Assembly: GCA_003693505.1 (NCBI GenBank)
Contig: QUZD01000026.1
Coordinates: 1-64,000 of the forward strand
Direction of reading: 5' to 3'
Source: Pseudonectria foliicola
Lineage: Eukaryota; Ascomycota; Sordariomycetes; Hypocreales; Nectriaceae
Length of the DNA stretch: 64,000 nt
The notes below the pieces were generated by a model, which was not told where the DNA came from, ran no database searches, and saw nothing but the letters and a program-made list of their open reading frames with translations. This document shows positions 9,442 to 21,143 of this stretch, piece by piece. The position numbers were made by a program, and so were the translations under genes. The number at the start of each line of letters is the position of its first letter. Position 1 is the stretch's first letter.

Positions 9442-11264
9442 ATGTCGAACCTCTTCTCCGGCATGTGAGTGTATATATGTTCTATTTCGAAGTCTCTCAC
9501 TTCCCTTCCAAGTCATATCCAGAAATTCCACCCAGGCGTACCAACATCCCATTCCGAACCACCCTGCTACGGTTCCATATCGTCACGGGCGTCCCATCCA
9601 TTTGTTCTCATCTGTTGTCATAAATCATGCCTACTCATCCACCCGTCCTGCATGCTCTTCAACAGCATGAGCTCAAGAGTTAATGCTCAAACACATTACT
9701 GGCATGAGGAATAGTATGGATGGGAAAGAGCGTTATGGTACTCTCCCTACTCTTGCCAGGTAATTTGGCAATGGACATCTCATCATCTATCTCGCTTCAT
9801 ACCGGCGCCGAGTTTGGTTTGAGAGACCGTCCGGCCAAGTTGGCCTAGCTCGGCCATCTTGACCCATCGCAAAGCCTGGTGCTTCCCCTTTGCAACACCA
9901 ATGGGTATGTAGGTTTGTTGGCCTGCTCGTTGGCTACTGTAGCTGCAGCTGCAGCTGGCAGAGTGCGTCGACATGTTTCAAGCAGCTGCATACCTAGGTA
10001 CATATGATACTACCCGCGTTAGGTCTCATACCACTGGACAACAGCCGCCGGATGAAGAGGGGTCCTCAAACGGCGTCTAGACGTTCTCTGAGCTTCTTTT
10101 GGCTCAGCTTTACGAAGTGCTACTAACAAATCACTTTCCAGCAACGCCCGCTTTCGAGGCACATCGAACAAGTCCCCCAATCCACACAAGAGTCCCCCTC
10201 CCTCCGCCAATAGCCAGTTTGCCTCTCCAGAACCTATGCCTCCAGTCACCCAGCATTCGTCCAGCTTGGCACCCAGGGTTCCCCCCTTACCCAATTCACC
10301 TTCACTTGCCCAGACCATCGGCATGGACGTGTCTAGCGGTGCCTTAGCCACCGGCGACGATATCATATCCTCGTACCACTTGTCCCGTCCCCTTCCGCTC
10401 TGGCTCAATGCCCAATACGCCAAGCACATTGTCAAAGGCAACTTCATGACACTCAGTGCACGGCCCAAGACAGTAGAGCAAGGCGAATGGATAGCACATC
10501 AAGGTAAGCACACGCATTTTGTTCATTCCGGCTCCTTCTCCTGACAGATCTAGTCGTCGAGCACTACCGCAACCTGTGGAACTTCGTACGAGTTTTGCAT
10601 GAAAAGGAAGATGACGGCACATCCATCTGCAACTCTACAACCTGCCCACGCATGTCAGCCGGGGCGTAAGTGCTGACTGTGCTCGTGACAGGTTGTTTCG
10701 GGCTGACCTCTTACCAGGAATCATTCGTTCACTTGGCTCAATGGTCGAAAGGAACCCGTCGAGCTACCTGCATACGAGTACATATCTCTTATGCAACGAT
10801 GGATCTCGGGCAAGATTGACGACAACAACATCTTCCCAACAGACCCGTCTGGCATCTCGTACGCTCACAACCCTACAATCACCACCACGCCCCTCGCTCA
10901 GTTGTCAAACCCCGGCGAGCCTGAATGGATTGGAAAGCGATCTGGCTTCCCTGACAGATTTGTCGAGGTTTGCCAGATGATCTTCCGACAAATGTTTCGT
11001 GTTTATGCCCATCTTTACTGGGCTCACTTTACTGAGCCGTTTTATCATCTCAATTTGGAGAAACAACTGAACAGCTGCTTCTCTCATTTCGTGCTAACTG
11101 CCACAGCACTTGACATGCTCAAGCAGCCAGAGTTGGAGCCCATGCAGCCTCTCATTGACCTCTGGGCCGCAAGCGGAACCTTTCCCCCCGGGTCTAAGGC
11201 GTATGAGTATGCCAATCTCCGCGCTGGCAAACACTTTCTGCAACTGTCCGGCGTTTCGCAGTAG
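9442..11264 (+). CDS. Mob1/phocein-family kinase activator, Mob2-like
   Basis: Four exons (9442-9464, 10142-10503, 10548-10665, 10718-11264) encode 349 residues. The first exon carries only seven full codons plus two bases and is followed by a 677-nt intron, long for this genome, with a GTGAGT donor and a perfect TACTAAC branch point 20 nt before its acceptor. The N-terminal ~85 residues are Ser/Pro/Asn-rich and probably disordered. The Mob domain spans about 95-330: 'IVKGNFMTLSARPKTVEQGEW', the first zinc ligand pair in 'SICNSTTCPRMSAG', 'FTWLNGRKEPVELPAYEYI', and the second pair as His residues in 'RVYAHLYWAHF'. Mob proteins bind and activate NDR/LATS kinases; Mob2 partners the Cbk1/COT1 kinase in polarity. 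Assignment to Mob2 rather than Mob1 or Mob3 is by overall resemblance and is less certain than the family. Confidence 0.8.
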
Positions 11265-11655
11265 CATGGCAACCAAGGAGACAACAAGTTGCACAACCCG
11301 GCTATCCAGGAACGTGCTGGTCACATCAACCCTCTAGCGTTAAGGATATGTGTCGTGAATGATGTGAGTGTGCCCGGATCCGTGAGCGGGCGCAGCAAGT
11401 CGCGGCCCAGGGTCGGCGAGGCATGTGCTATCGGGTAACAGGAGAGGCCGTGGGTGGCTTTTGGAGGTCTATACAAGTCAAATGCAACTTGAAACCCGGG
11501 AGAAAAGGCGGAGATGCGCCCTATGGCCCTGTTGAACCCTGTTGAAGGCATTCATATCTTTGGGGTACCAAGCCTAGTTCGCCTATTAAAAACAACGCCA
11601 AACTATTACGAAGGCAATCTCATGCAGCTGAAATCATAAATCGACAAAGCACGGC
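11265..11655. other. Convergent 3' region
   Basis: A 391-bp gap between the 3' ends of the Mob2-like and DUF3237 genes. It presumably contains both 3' UTRs. No other feature was seen. Confidence 0.5.
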
Positions 11656-12431
11656 TCACCCCACCTCTTCTTCGTTGCCACACAGGGCTCCTACCTCGCT
11701 GATTTTGTACTCGACCACAATAGGCTTGTTCTCTTGGACGATGAACCTGCCAGAGCCTACATACACTTTGTCCTCCAGAGACTTCAAATTCGGGCTGTTC
11801 GTCTCAAACCTAACTTGCACAACTATGGTGCTAGTCAGCTAAGATCCGCCATGTAGATTGGGGAGTCCCCTCCCGTCCTCCGTTGTATTCCAAGTAATCC
11901 TATGACATTTGAGATAACAAAAACAAAGCCTAAGCAGGAGAGACGACGACAGCAGTGGGACGATATACCTACATGCATTTCCAAAGCCTGTTGTTGTAGC
12001 ATTGCGATCGCCTCGGATCACTTTGCCTTCCTCGCCCGCCATGCCGACGACACCGTTGTAGCTGAAGGTCAGGAGAGCGCCCGAGTCATCCTGAGCGACA
12101 CTAATGACACTGAGGCGGACCTTTTGCCCATCCGGGTCACGACGGAGGAAGTCACTACCGTGGACAAAGGTGGCGCTCAAGGCTGGACGGTAGCTAGGCT
12201 CAGACACAATGGTGCCGGCATGAGAAAGGAAGGGGATGTTGAGAAGGTCCGAGGTAATGGCAAGGGGAGTGTCGATGTAGATCTATCGAGGATAGGGAGA
12301 GAAACGTCATGTCAGCTATGAGATGCCTCGACAATCTCGACGCGGTGCACCAAGTAACAGGATAGGAACAGGGGCTGGCGTACCTGGGCAGTAAAGGCGG
12401 GAATCAGAACTGGAAAGTTGGTGAGCTTCAT
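11656..12431 (-). CDS. DUF3237 (UPF0311) family protein
   Basis: Three exons (12431-12384, 12282-11973, 11822-11656) encode 174 residues; introns are 101 and 150 nt. The frame is continuous and gives MKLTNFPVLIPAFTAQ, then 'IYIDTPLAITSDLLNIPF', then a barrel-like segment with 'SATFVHGSDFLRRDPDGQK', 'LLTFSYNGVVGM' and 'GFGNAF', ending 'VYVGSGRFIVQENKPIVVE' and a short tail. The 'FETNSPNLKSLEDKVYVGSG' strand and the terminal 'VEYKISEV' are typical of DUF3237, a small beta-barrel family of unknown biochemical role found in bacteria and fungi. An upstream in-frame Met at 12539 exists, but the added residues do not resemble the family. No signal peptide is present, so the protein is probably cytosolic. 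Function is not known. Confidence 0.75.
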
Positions 12432-15400
12432 AATGCCCCAAGTGACGCTACCGATGTCATTCTCTTTCAAGTCCTTGGCTTCTAGAAACCACACCTGAAT
12501 TGATGAGGAGGAGAGGGAACCGACTGAACTTCTTTCCATCAGTGCGAATGGCCAGTCCTTGTTGCGCCGCCGTTATATCTCTCGACCTCTTTCATTCACC
12601 CCTCGTCCCGGATCCGCATCTGCACCCACACCCGCTCCCGCGCCAATATCGGACAGGACTTGCGTCCCAAGCGAGTGCTCGCGGTGATGTTACATGCGGC
12701 ACTGGATGGTGCCCCATCTACCGGGCCGTGTTGTGGGGTTTTGTTACACACAAGAGCAATGTGAGCCAGGTTTTGGTCACCGGATCCTACCTAGACTTGG
12801 GGCGAGTGGAAACGCTGTTGGGCATGGACTGCAAAGATAGAATACGGACAAATCAAGAAAGTGGAAATGTCTTGCGAGGGGGAACGAGCGCTGTTGTTTC
12901 TTGGTGTATTCGTCAGTTTTGGAAGGGGCCGATCGTTACGTGGTGTAAGAGCGACACGTCTGAAAGGTGGACGAGAATGACGACATTGGCAATTGCCATC
13001 TCTTCAGCCCACAAGATGTTATCGACTTGATGAGACGACCGAGGACACAAAAAGCGTCTTGTAACTCATCTGTGTAGAGAACGATACCACAGGACTTCCA
13101 GGCACAAGGCACCGCGCAGCACCAAGACGATGGCTTCCCCACACACGCTGCGTACCGGGCCAGCCGTATGTAGCGGGATATCCCAAGATGACCTCAATCG
13201 TCCTCATCCTTGGTGCCGAAAGAGAACCCGTCTGGGTTTCTGTGAAAGGAGCGGCTCTCTCCGACGTGACATTTCCATGCCGGGGTGGCAATACCTTCCA
13301 TGAGCCAGAGCAGCTTAACCCAGCTTGACCTGGCTTTGCCCATGGGGGCCCATTGCGGTGAAGCACAACTGATTCGCTGAATCGAAACATTGACAGCGTC
13401 ATTTCCATTTGCTGAGATTGCCACGAGATGGGTATACTCCCGCGTCATCTACATCTCCGACCCCAGCTTCCTCCGGCTGACCGGTGGCCACTATACCTGG
13501 GGTGTTGGGGTTGGCGAAGATGTAGATAATGCGACGCTCCTGTTTTACTTCTTCCCACCCCAGCCTCCTTGGCCCCGGTCCATCGCGTTCTTTCGGCTCA
13601 TATTTCTTCATCATGTCGAAGCTTTCTTGGTCCCTGCGGCGTGGAGCTTACGAGATGAAGCACCGGGTAACCTCTCAGCAAGACAGGCATCCCATGTCCC
13701 GGAAAGCAATTGAACCCGGCTTCACCTCGTGTCGATGGAACCTTCGCCCTCCCATGGCTCCGACCCGAGCCATCAAGTCGCAGCCACTTGTTTCAGAATT
13801 GAAGGTTGATGTAAAGCAGGTGGCCAGGGAAGTGTGTATATCCCAAAGAGGATACACGCCCGCGCCTCCAGTTGAGGCAATACATAGTGTGCTTTGTCAT
13901 TAGTGTCTTAGAATGGTGCCATTTATCTTGATGTCATCTCTTGCGAAGCAGTGTCCTCTGACAGAAAAAGCAACGTCCCCAGCTCTGAATGTCGGTTTGA
14001 GAAAGGTACTCATTCAGACAAGGGCCAGCATCTTGCCAAGACTTGCAGGCTGGCTCTTGTGCACCATGGTTGGACGCAGTCCGTCTTCAGCACGTGTAAC
14101 CGTATGCAGATCGTGTATGATAGCATGGGCCATCTGCGTTACGGACATTGAGATGCACGTTTGCCGAACGCACGCTGCCGCCCTTCAAAAAGCAAAAGGT
14201 TCAGCTTGTGGGAGGCTATGCAGTGGTCATCATGCTCGTGCCTATATCATTGCTGTTCCCTTGACCCGAGAAGGTATTGTGTGGTATACAAACGTATTTG
14301 CGGCCTCGCAAAACAAGCTTCATTTGGCTCAATGATAGACTCGCTTCAGTTGTCCAACAGGACAAAGCATGTCTCATTTTCGCCAGTCCATACACTCTGA
14401 CGACTCTCATGTATAGCATTTCTGCGCCTTGAACCCCCATTTGGCAGCTATGTCAAACCTTTATCTCTACTTGCGCTGTGACATGCGTATGATTTTCCGA
14501 GCGGGCCTAGGCGCAAAACTTCACGAAGTATAGACTGTACTCGACTTGAGGTGTAGGAGCACAAAGTGGATCTCACCGGCTCTGGCCAAGATTGGCAGAG
14601 AATAGGTATCTCCGGGATGCCCCCAGCTATAATCCACTTCGCGGTGAACTCGCATGATACTCGTCAAGGTTCTGGGCCCCCGTCATTCATCTGATGCTCG
14701 GATATCGCAATCTCGATAGAATGGAAGTGGCGGAAGTGATGCCGAGACCGACAAGAGGAAAAAAAACTACTATGGAAGCCAGAGGAGAGGCAAAGGAACC
14801 AAGAAGCAAATAAACATAAAAAAGTTAGTACTGAGAAGAACCCTAGACCTAGGCAAATCGAGCCCGACCGGAACCGCCCGACCGCATGATTGGGGTTAGT
14901 GTTTGCTTCTTTCTTATACACTGCTCTAAGTCGAGGACGAGATTTCTGGCGCTAGGTGACCGAGTCTTGCTCAAGATCTGACAGCTGGACATGGGACCCT
15001 GTGTCTATATGTATGTCAGTTGCATAGTCGATCGAGTTGAGAAACGGTTGGGAGGGCAAATGCATGTAATCAAGGACCAGGATCTGATCCCCAAAGGGAC
15101 CCTAGGAGCCAAATCTTGTACTGTTTGATGTGCATACGCGTGGTTTCGGATCTCCAGATTGCATCATGATTCGAGGTGCGAAGGGTGCTTTCTTTTTCTT
15201 CCTATTCCTGCCTCTCTTCCTCTTTTTGAATGTCGCGCAGATTGTGCACCGAAGGGGAATGGGGGCTGAGAGCATTGTTGGCCTCTCCGAATAACCAAGG
15301 CTGAAGCCGGCATGGGAAGAGAAATCAGATAACGGGCTACATTACCAGCCTGTCAAGATCCACCAGGAGGCTTGTGTAGAGGTGACTTGGAGCATCAAAC

Positions 15401-16540
15401 AAAGTTACAGAACTATTATGATAAGCGAAATTGAAAGTCAAGGACTTTGACCGGGCTTGTAACTCCATCGGACTTGATGTGAAGAGCAATAATGAAGGCC
15501 CAAGGCTTGCGACGGAATCTGTAGTTGGCTTGAAGAAGTGTTTAACAAGGCGTGGTATTCTAGAAAACAACTCAGGCTTCCTTGTTCAGCCGCGTACCCG
15601 ATCTGGCATGGAGGGGAAGACCTTGTTTCTTGGACGGGCAAGATAGGATACGAATGGGGACGCTAAACAGGCCCCCGGTCGTCCGCCTCACCAAAGCGAT
15701 TGGGTGTGGGGGAATCTTGACAAGCGGCGACCGCTGACGTTGATTACACTGTATGTATGTATCCCGGATAGGGTACCCGGAGGAGACGTGTGGCCGCTCT
15801 GCAGAATCTATACTGCCGTGTATCTTGAGGGCTCAAGGCTGAGATGCTGATGAGATGATAGCAAACGGCGTTGGCCACAAGAAGGGTGATAGTGATGGCC
15901 GTTGATAGAGGGCTAAAGCATGGATCGGAGGCCGGAGTATCGACCGAGCAGGGAGGAAAGGGTATGGGCCATGACGCCAGATGACCAGGATGCGAGCAGA
16001 AACAACTGCCAGTCCAATGACCGGCCTGCCGTAGGTAGGTAGTCGTGAAGGCGGCGGGTTTGGGCCAGGGCATAATCCATACTGCGAGGGAGAGGACGCG
16101 GACGCGTAAACGGGGCCAAGCGAAACACACCGACAAAACAAACTGCTCAAAGGAGAAGCACCAAGGCCGCCTCTCATGCGGCCATGAAGCACAGTGGAGA
16201 TGCTTAAGGCGCCTACTGGCTGGATTCCACTCTGTCAGCGTCCGGTTGCGCGCGGGGACGCGGCGATGGGATAATAATGGATGGCAGCGGTTGGCAGGGC
16301 CGGGGTGTAAAGCGGGTTCATTGGCATCCAGATCCATCCAGCCACCCGTTGTGGCGCGTACGGTACGCGACGATAGCCTTAGGAGATGATGGCGATGCCT
16401 GCTTGGCTGTGGACAGGGTAGAACATCATGAGGTTTTTGGGAAACGAAGCCGACTTGGGAGGCACTCGGGCAGCCATTTCTGGATGGGCCGGATGGTGTA
16501 GCGGCCAGCTGGTAGCAGGTGTCTGCAATACTTCGTAGCA

Positions 16541-16575
16541 GGTACCTACCTACCCACCCACCTTGGGTAGGTACC
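16541..16575. repeat. TACCTA/TAGGTA inverted repeat
   Basis: A GGTACCTACCTACC arm is followed by CACCCACCTTG and a GGGTAGGTACCTACCT arm, an imperfect inverted repeat able to form a hairpin. It belongs to a motif dispersed through the intergenic DNA of the window. Confidence 0.7.
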
Positions 16576-16942
16576 TACCTGGTATGTATGGTCTCTACAT
16601 GGAGGCGCTCGTACTTGCCTCGCAACTCCAGCATCGCCAGTGTGGAAGGTGAGGCAGCTGACATGACTACCTACCTAGGTATCGCCTAACTATGAATGTA
16701 CCTCTGTTGCTGTTTGATACCTAAGGTACCTTGGTACCTGCCTACAGGCTAGTTGTAGGCAGTCTAGAGGCTCCATGCTCGCTTCAGGCTTCGGCCAAAG
16801 GAAGCATCTGGCGTGCGTGCGCAGGGAAGCAAATTGTCCGATATTCAAACCCGAGGTGTAAACATGACCCAGTTCCTGGGTCCGCACCCGGTCATAGACT
16901 GCGTAATTACTGCGCAGTGTGTACGATAGACATTCAACTACG

Positions 16943-16972
16943 TACCTGCCTACCTACCTAGGTAGGTAGGCA
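16943..16972. repeat. Near-perfect CTGCCTACCTA palindrome
   Basis: CTGCCTACCTAC is followed immediately by CTAGGTAGGTAGGCAG, a ~28-bp near-perfect palindrome with almost no loop. It is of the same motif class as the tracts at 16541-16575 and 54280-54312. Confidence 0.75.
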
Positions 16973-17430
16973 GCAACCAGTGCGCGTAGACTTGGAGCAC
17001 TCCGTACCTCTCTGTAAGGGAACTCAACACCAAGTCTCGGAATAGGTGGAGGGCCCTGAGGCTTTCTCCGTCCTGGCTAGGACCAACAGAGGCCGAAGCC
17101 CGAACATCACGTAAAGGGAGGCGATGAGATCCGAGGGATCGTGAGCTTATTGCCCACTAGCGGACGGCGACCAGCAGTTTGGAAGGGCGATTTGCAGGGA
17201 CCCGGGTCCTAGCCATCGACAACTATTCGCCTGTATCAGTTTGCCCTTCCCTGATTGACCAAGACACGCCTTCACCGCACAATCCTTCTCCCCCGCCGTG
17301 CCATCGTGTCGCCCGAGATTCGACTTGGAGCAAGTATGAGTCAACATCTACGGCCGGAGAACGGAGCAGAGGGCCTTGATCGCGACATCCAAGTTGTCCA
17401 CGGCAACATGCAACAGCATGCAGCAGCAGA

Positions 17431-17457
17431 GGTATCCATGGTATCCATGGTATCCAT
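17431..17457. repeat. Three tandem GGTATCCAT 9-mers
   Basis: Three consecutive copies of GGTATCCAT (27 bp) lie in the gene-poor interval. This is a simple minisatellite with no evident function. Confidence 0.8.
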
Positions 17458-20246
17458 CGCCAAGTGTGTGCTAGGCAAGTTCCCTTCCCCACGGCCACGG
17501 GAGCGCTGAGCTGCTGAGATATGGGAAGCGTCCCAACCGGGTTAGCGTCCCTCGGCTATCATCCTCTCCTGGGTAAGGCATCAGGTAGCGGCCGTTTTGG
17601 TGCCCAACGTCGCTCCTTCCTGCCTGCCTGCCGCCGCCTTGTCGTGGCTTAGGGTTGGTCAGCGAAGAAGCCGGGCCGGTCTAAGCAACGCCCAAAAAAG
17701 ACGACTCACGATAGGCTGATACGCACAACACACACAACTCTCTACCAATGCATCGCATTTCCCTGGATCTACAGTCCAGGCCTGCCCATCCATCTTCGAC
17801 CCCGAGATTCAGCCTGTGGCATCGCAGCGTTTCTGCCGCTCCACTGTCCTCGTTGCTTCTGGCCCTCCCCTTCTGCCTACCTCGTCCTGGTTCGCCTCTC
17901 GCGCGTCGATTCCAACGATGACCCCCCCTGGTCATCAATCCATCGTCGGCAGCTTCCCTCCACACCTTGGCCACGGGTGGCCAACCCCAAGGCCGACCTC
18001 TAGATGGATGGCACCACCCGTTAGCGGGACGGCTGAATGGCTGGATTCCTGATGCGCGTGGGGTGTGTTTGTGTGTGGTGCGTAGAGCCCGTATTGTTCC
18101 TGTGGCCACCAAGAGAATACTCTATCTTGGGCCATAGATGGCCTCATCCATCCCAAGCTTGCGCTGCTGGCTTATTAAGAAACTTGGCTGAGTCAGGATG
18201 CTCATATGAAAGCAGTGATGGAGATACTGGCGAGTATGGTGACTTTCGATGGACTACCTACCAGCTTGCTGAAGTAATGTCGTGTTCTCAAGTCGAATGG
18301 GCAATGGCCTGCGGACCTCGGATGCGCGATGAGAGAGTCCCTTGCCTCTTGCTTTACAAGGTACCTGTTCAGGTGGGCTACAGCTACGCATCATGATCTC
18401 GGCGGTAGGTGTGGTGTATCTGCGCCATCCGTACCCAAGGTGGTGAGTCGGTCGGTGTCTTGATGTCGACCTAAGCTCTGGGCATTACACTATGATGGTA
18501 GAAGGTACCTCAGTCCACAGCATCGAGCGTTGGGAAATTGAGGTATCTGTACTTTTTCGAACAGGGGTCACAAAGGATGTGGATGATGGCCTGGGATCCA
18601 GATGATCGGGCTCGCATCTGACATCGGTGCAGCAAAGACTTGTGGGTTGCTACATGTGAAACGGGCGGTGTCCGGCCTTGCTTGCATCCTGAGCGAATGA
18701 TTTTCGAAGAGGACCCCGCGATTCGCATGAGCCATACCTTGTGATGCGCGGATGGCGTTGGCTTGGAGGGGAGCCTTGTTGCCCGAAGCTCCGTCCTAGT
18801 GTGAGGCCCGGCTTTGATGATACCCTCCATCATCAAGCAGCATCTACTGGATGTGAGAGCCATTCACCATTTACCCTCCATGGCAAAGGTAGCGTATTCC
18901 CAGGTGTTTGTTGAGCAGAATCCGCATGCCTGGTATTTGGTAGGAAATCGTGGTGGTATGCAGTACTGACAGGCCTAGGAGAGCCAGCAGACTCTCATTG
19001 CTACTACCATGCAACACCATCGCGATCTTACTGCGTCTCTGGTCAAGATGGATATAACCACCACGGCTATCATCACCATAAGCCACCTGCTGCATCAATC
19101 GAGATTCAGCACCAGGCGACTATGCTCACCACCAGGATGGCCATCCAAGTTGCGTGTACTTTGCAGTTACTGTGCACGCATACCTGCGTCCTATGTACTG
19201 CGGGAACATCGCTCTCCTTCCCAACAGTCGGTACGGTACGTACTGTATCCGTACATACTCTGCCTGACTGGCAACGACGCCGCCAACAACGACGACAACG
19301 GGTAGAACTGTACATGCGGATAGCGTCGTGAATTGCCGCCCCAGCATCACTCCACTCACACCCTGCGCTACCCTGGCAAGCCTGGCAAGCCTGGCAAGGT
19401 GCACAGCACCGGCCGAGTAGGGTCTCCTTGGTCTCCCTCTGGCTCCCTTGGCTCCTTGCTCTCCTCCACCTCGAGCGAGCGCATCCACTTGGCATGCCAT
19501 CCCAGCAGCTCCTCGCCCTCTCAGTCTCTTGCCGGTGGATCCTCGCTGTCGGGACCCTCTTCTTGGTTCAAGTCCTCACGTTGCCGGATTGTCGCCCAGG
19601 GACCGTCGTCGTCGTCGTCAAGCCATGCAACCAGGTATTGTGCCGCCGCCTCCGCATCCACAAGTGCCGGTTGAGTACATAACCAAACGAGCACCTCACC
19701 TCACTTTGGGTCACCTCGTGTCCAACCCAGCGTCGCACGCGTCCCAAAACAGTCACCAGCTTCTTGTTGTAGCTGTTGCCCTCTACGGTTCTACCTGCCT
19801 ACCTACCTATCTATTTACCTTGGTTTCCGGATACTTTTACCGGCCAACTCCCACCCAGCCTCTCTCGCCTTTGGCTATCTGCCCCCAAAGGAACAAAGAT
19901 CCGTCCCTCCCGTCTTGAGCGACAGCAGCCCCCTCCCTCACCTCTCTTGCCCGCTCCCTCATCTTGCAACAAACCACCAAGAAAATTGCAGCTCTTGTGA
20001 GTCACCAGCCCTTCCTCTTGCTTCTCTCTTTCCCTCTCCACTCCGCTGGCCCCTTGATCTCCAACGGGAACTCCCTTCCCACGGCGGTGCGTTGTCGTTC
20101 CCGTCCGTTCCCGCGTTGGCTCCAACTTTCCCGCCGCCCGCCCGCCCGTCTACCCGCCCGCAGCCCCAGACCTCCATGCCTAGTTGGTAGTCGGTAGTCT
20201 ATACACCGCAACACATGCACGCACACGCTCCTACCACTGTACTCTG

Positions 20247-20276
20247 CACCAGTCTACACCAGTCTACACCAGTCTA
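20247..20276. repeat. Three tandem CACCAGTCTA decamers
   Basis: Three perfect copies of CACCAGTCTA are followed to about 20,330 by decaying variants (CACTTGCCTA, CACCAGCCTA, CACTACTCTA and similar). The array lies ~0.9 kb upstream of the bZIP start, within its probable promoter or 5' leader. Confidence 0.85.
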
Positions 20277-21143
20277 CACTTGCCTACACCAGCCTACACT
20301 GCATCACACTACTCTACACTACACTACAAGCTGCCTAGCACTCGTTTTGGGATGCGGCCAGCCATGTTGCGGCCGGCTGTAACCATCGACCAAGGCCAAA
20401 CCCCCATCCCATCCTATCCCCATCCCATTCCATCACATCACGCCGTCAGACGAGCCGTCGTCACCTGCTCTGTTAGGCCCCAGTCCCGTTCGGGTCTTGA
20501 TCTTCCCTCTGTTTTCCTTGCCGCTTGGGTTTCTCGTCGCAAGAGAGGACGGATCAAGGAATCGAGTAAAGCAACGGAGCAGAGAACAGAGCAGAAGGGA
20601 TCCCAGAGTCATCCCGTGGCGCACCGCCTCTTCTCATACTCACACGCACACCACGCACACTGCACGCTGCACACTACACACACTCGCACTATGCTCTACT
20701 CTCTACTCGGTACCATCTCGTACTATCACTGTCTCGTCCTTCACCCTTGCACTCCTCTCGCTGCCCCACCTTTCCGTCGCCCGTCGTTTGCTCTCGCTCC
20801 CTGGCTCCAGCGGTTCTAGTGCTGCCCGGAAGCCAAAAATACATGCCCATCTTCCCACCACTTCACCGCCGCCCACCAACATATCACTGACTGCCCTTTC
20901 AAGGAAACTTATTTCGCGCGCTGAGCCCAACCCAGCTTCTTGCTCCTCTTCATCTTGAATCTCCCCATCTTCCAACCTTCGCATCACTTCGCGCCGCCTT
21001 GCCTTTGCGCTTTCTATTCCGTCTTCTGCTTCATCACTCTTTCTACCTTGGGTAGTCCTTTTTCCACTTTTATCCCCCACCCTCTTCCACCTTCTTTCCT
21101 CCCACCTCCCACACAGACACACATACACAGCCAGACGCCTGTC

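Larger units (their letters stand above)
12432..21143. other. 8.7-kb interval with no convincing gene
   Basis: Both strands were read for domains, signal peptides and splice-linked exons. None of the open frames (the longest ~200 codons at 15744-16337, minus strand) looks like a protein family or has a plausible start or intron structure. The interval holds several palindromic TACCTA/TAGGTA tracts (16032-16043, 16541-16575, 16668-16682, 16943-16972, 19798-19811), a GGTATCCAT triplicate and a decamer repeat. The last ~1 kb (about 20,150-21,143) is C/T-rich and probably promoter and long 5' leader of the downstream bZIP gene. Confidence 0.55.

Noticed and set aside
15744..16337. 197-codon minus-strand open frame in the gene-poor interval
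   Set aside because: It is Cys/Pro/His/Arg-rich with no domain, signal peptide or credible start context, and it overlaps palindromic repeats. It is best explained as a chance frame in G+C-rich DNA.
17681..18112. 143-codon minus-strand frame and overlapping plus-strand frames
   Set aside because: Composition is Arg/Gly/Trp-rich without conserved motifs, and frames are open on both strands at once, as expected from G+C bias.
19559..19575. T-loop-like GGTTCAAGTCC suggesting a tRNA
   Set aside because: The flanking bases do not form a T stem, and no acceptor stem or anticodon arm is found upstream.
20940..21143. In-frame upstream start for the bZIP protein
   Set aside because: The added residues are Phe/Pro/His-rich and look like a translated C/T-rich leader; kept only as a possibility in the findings.
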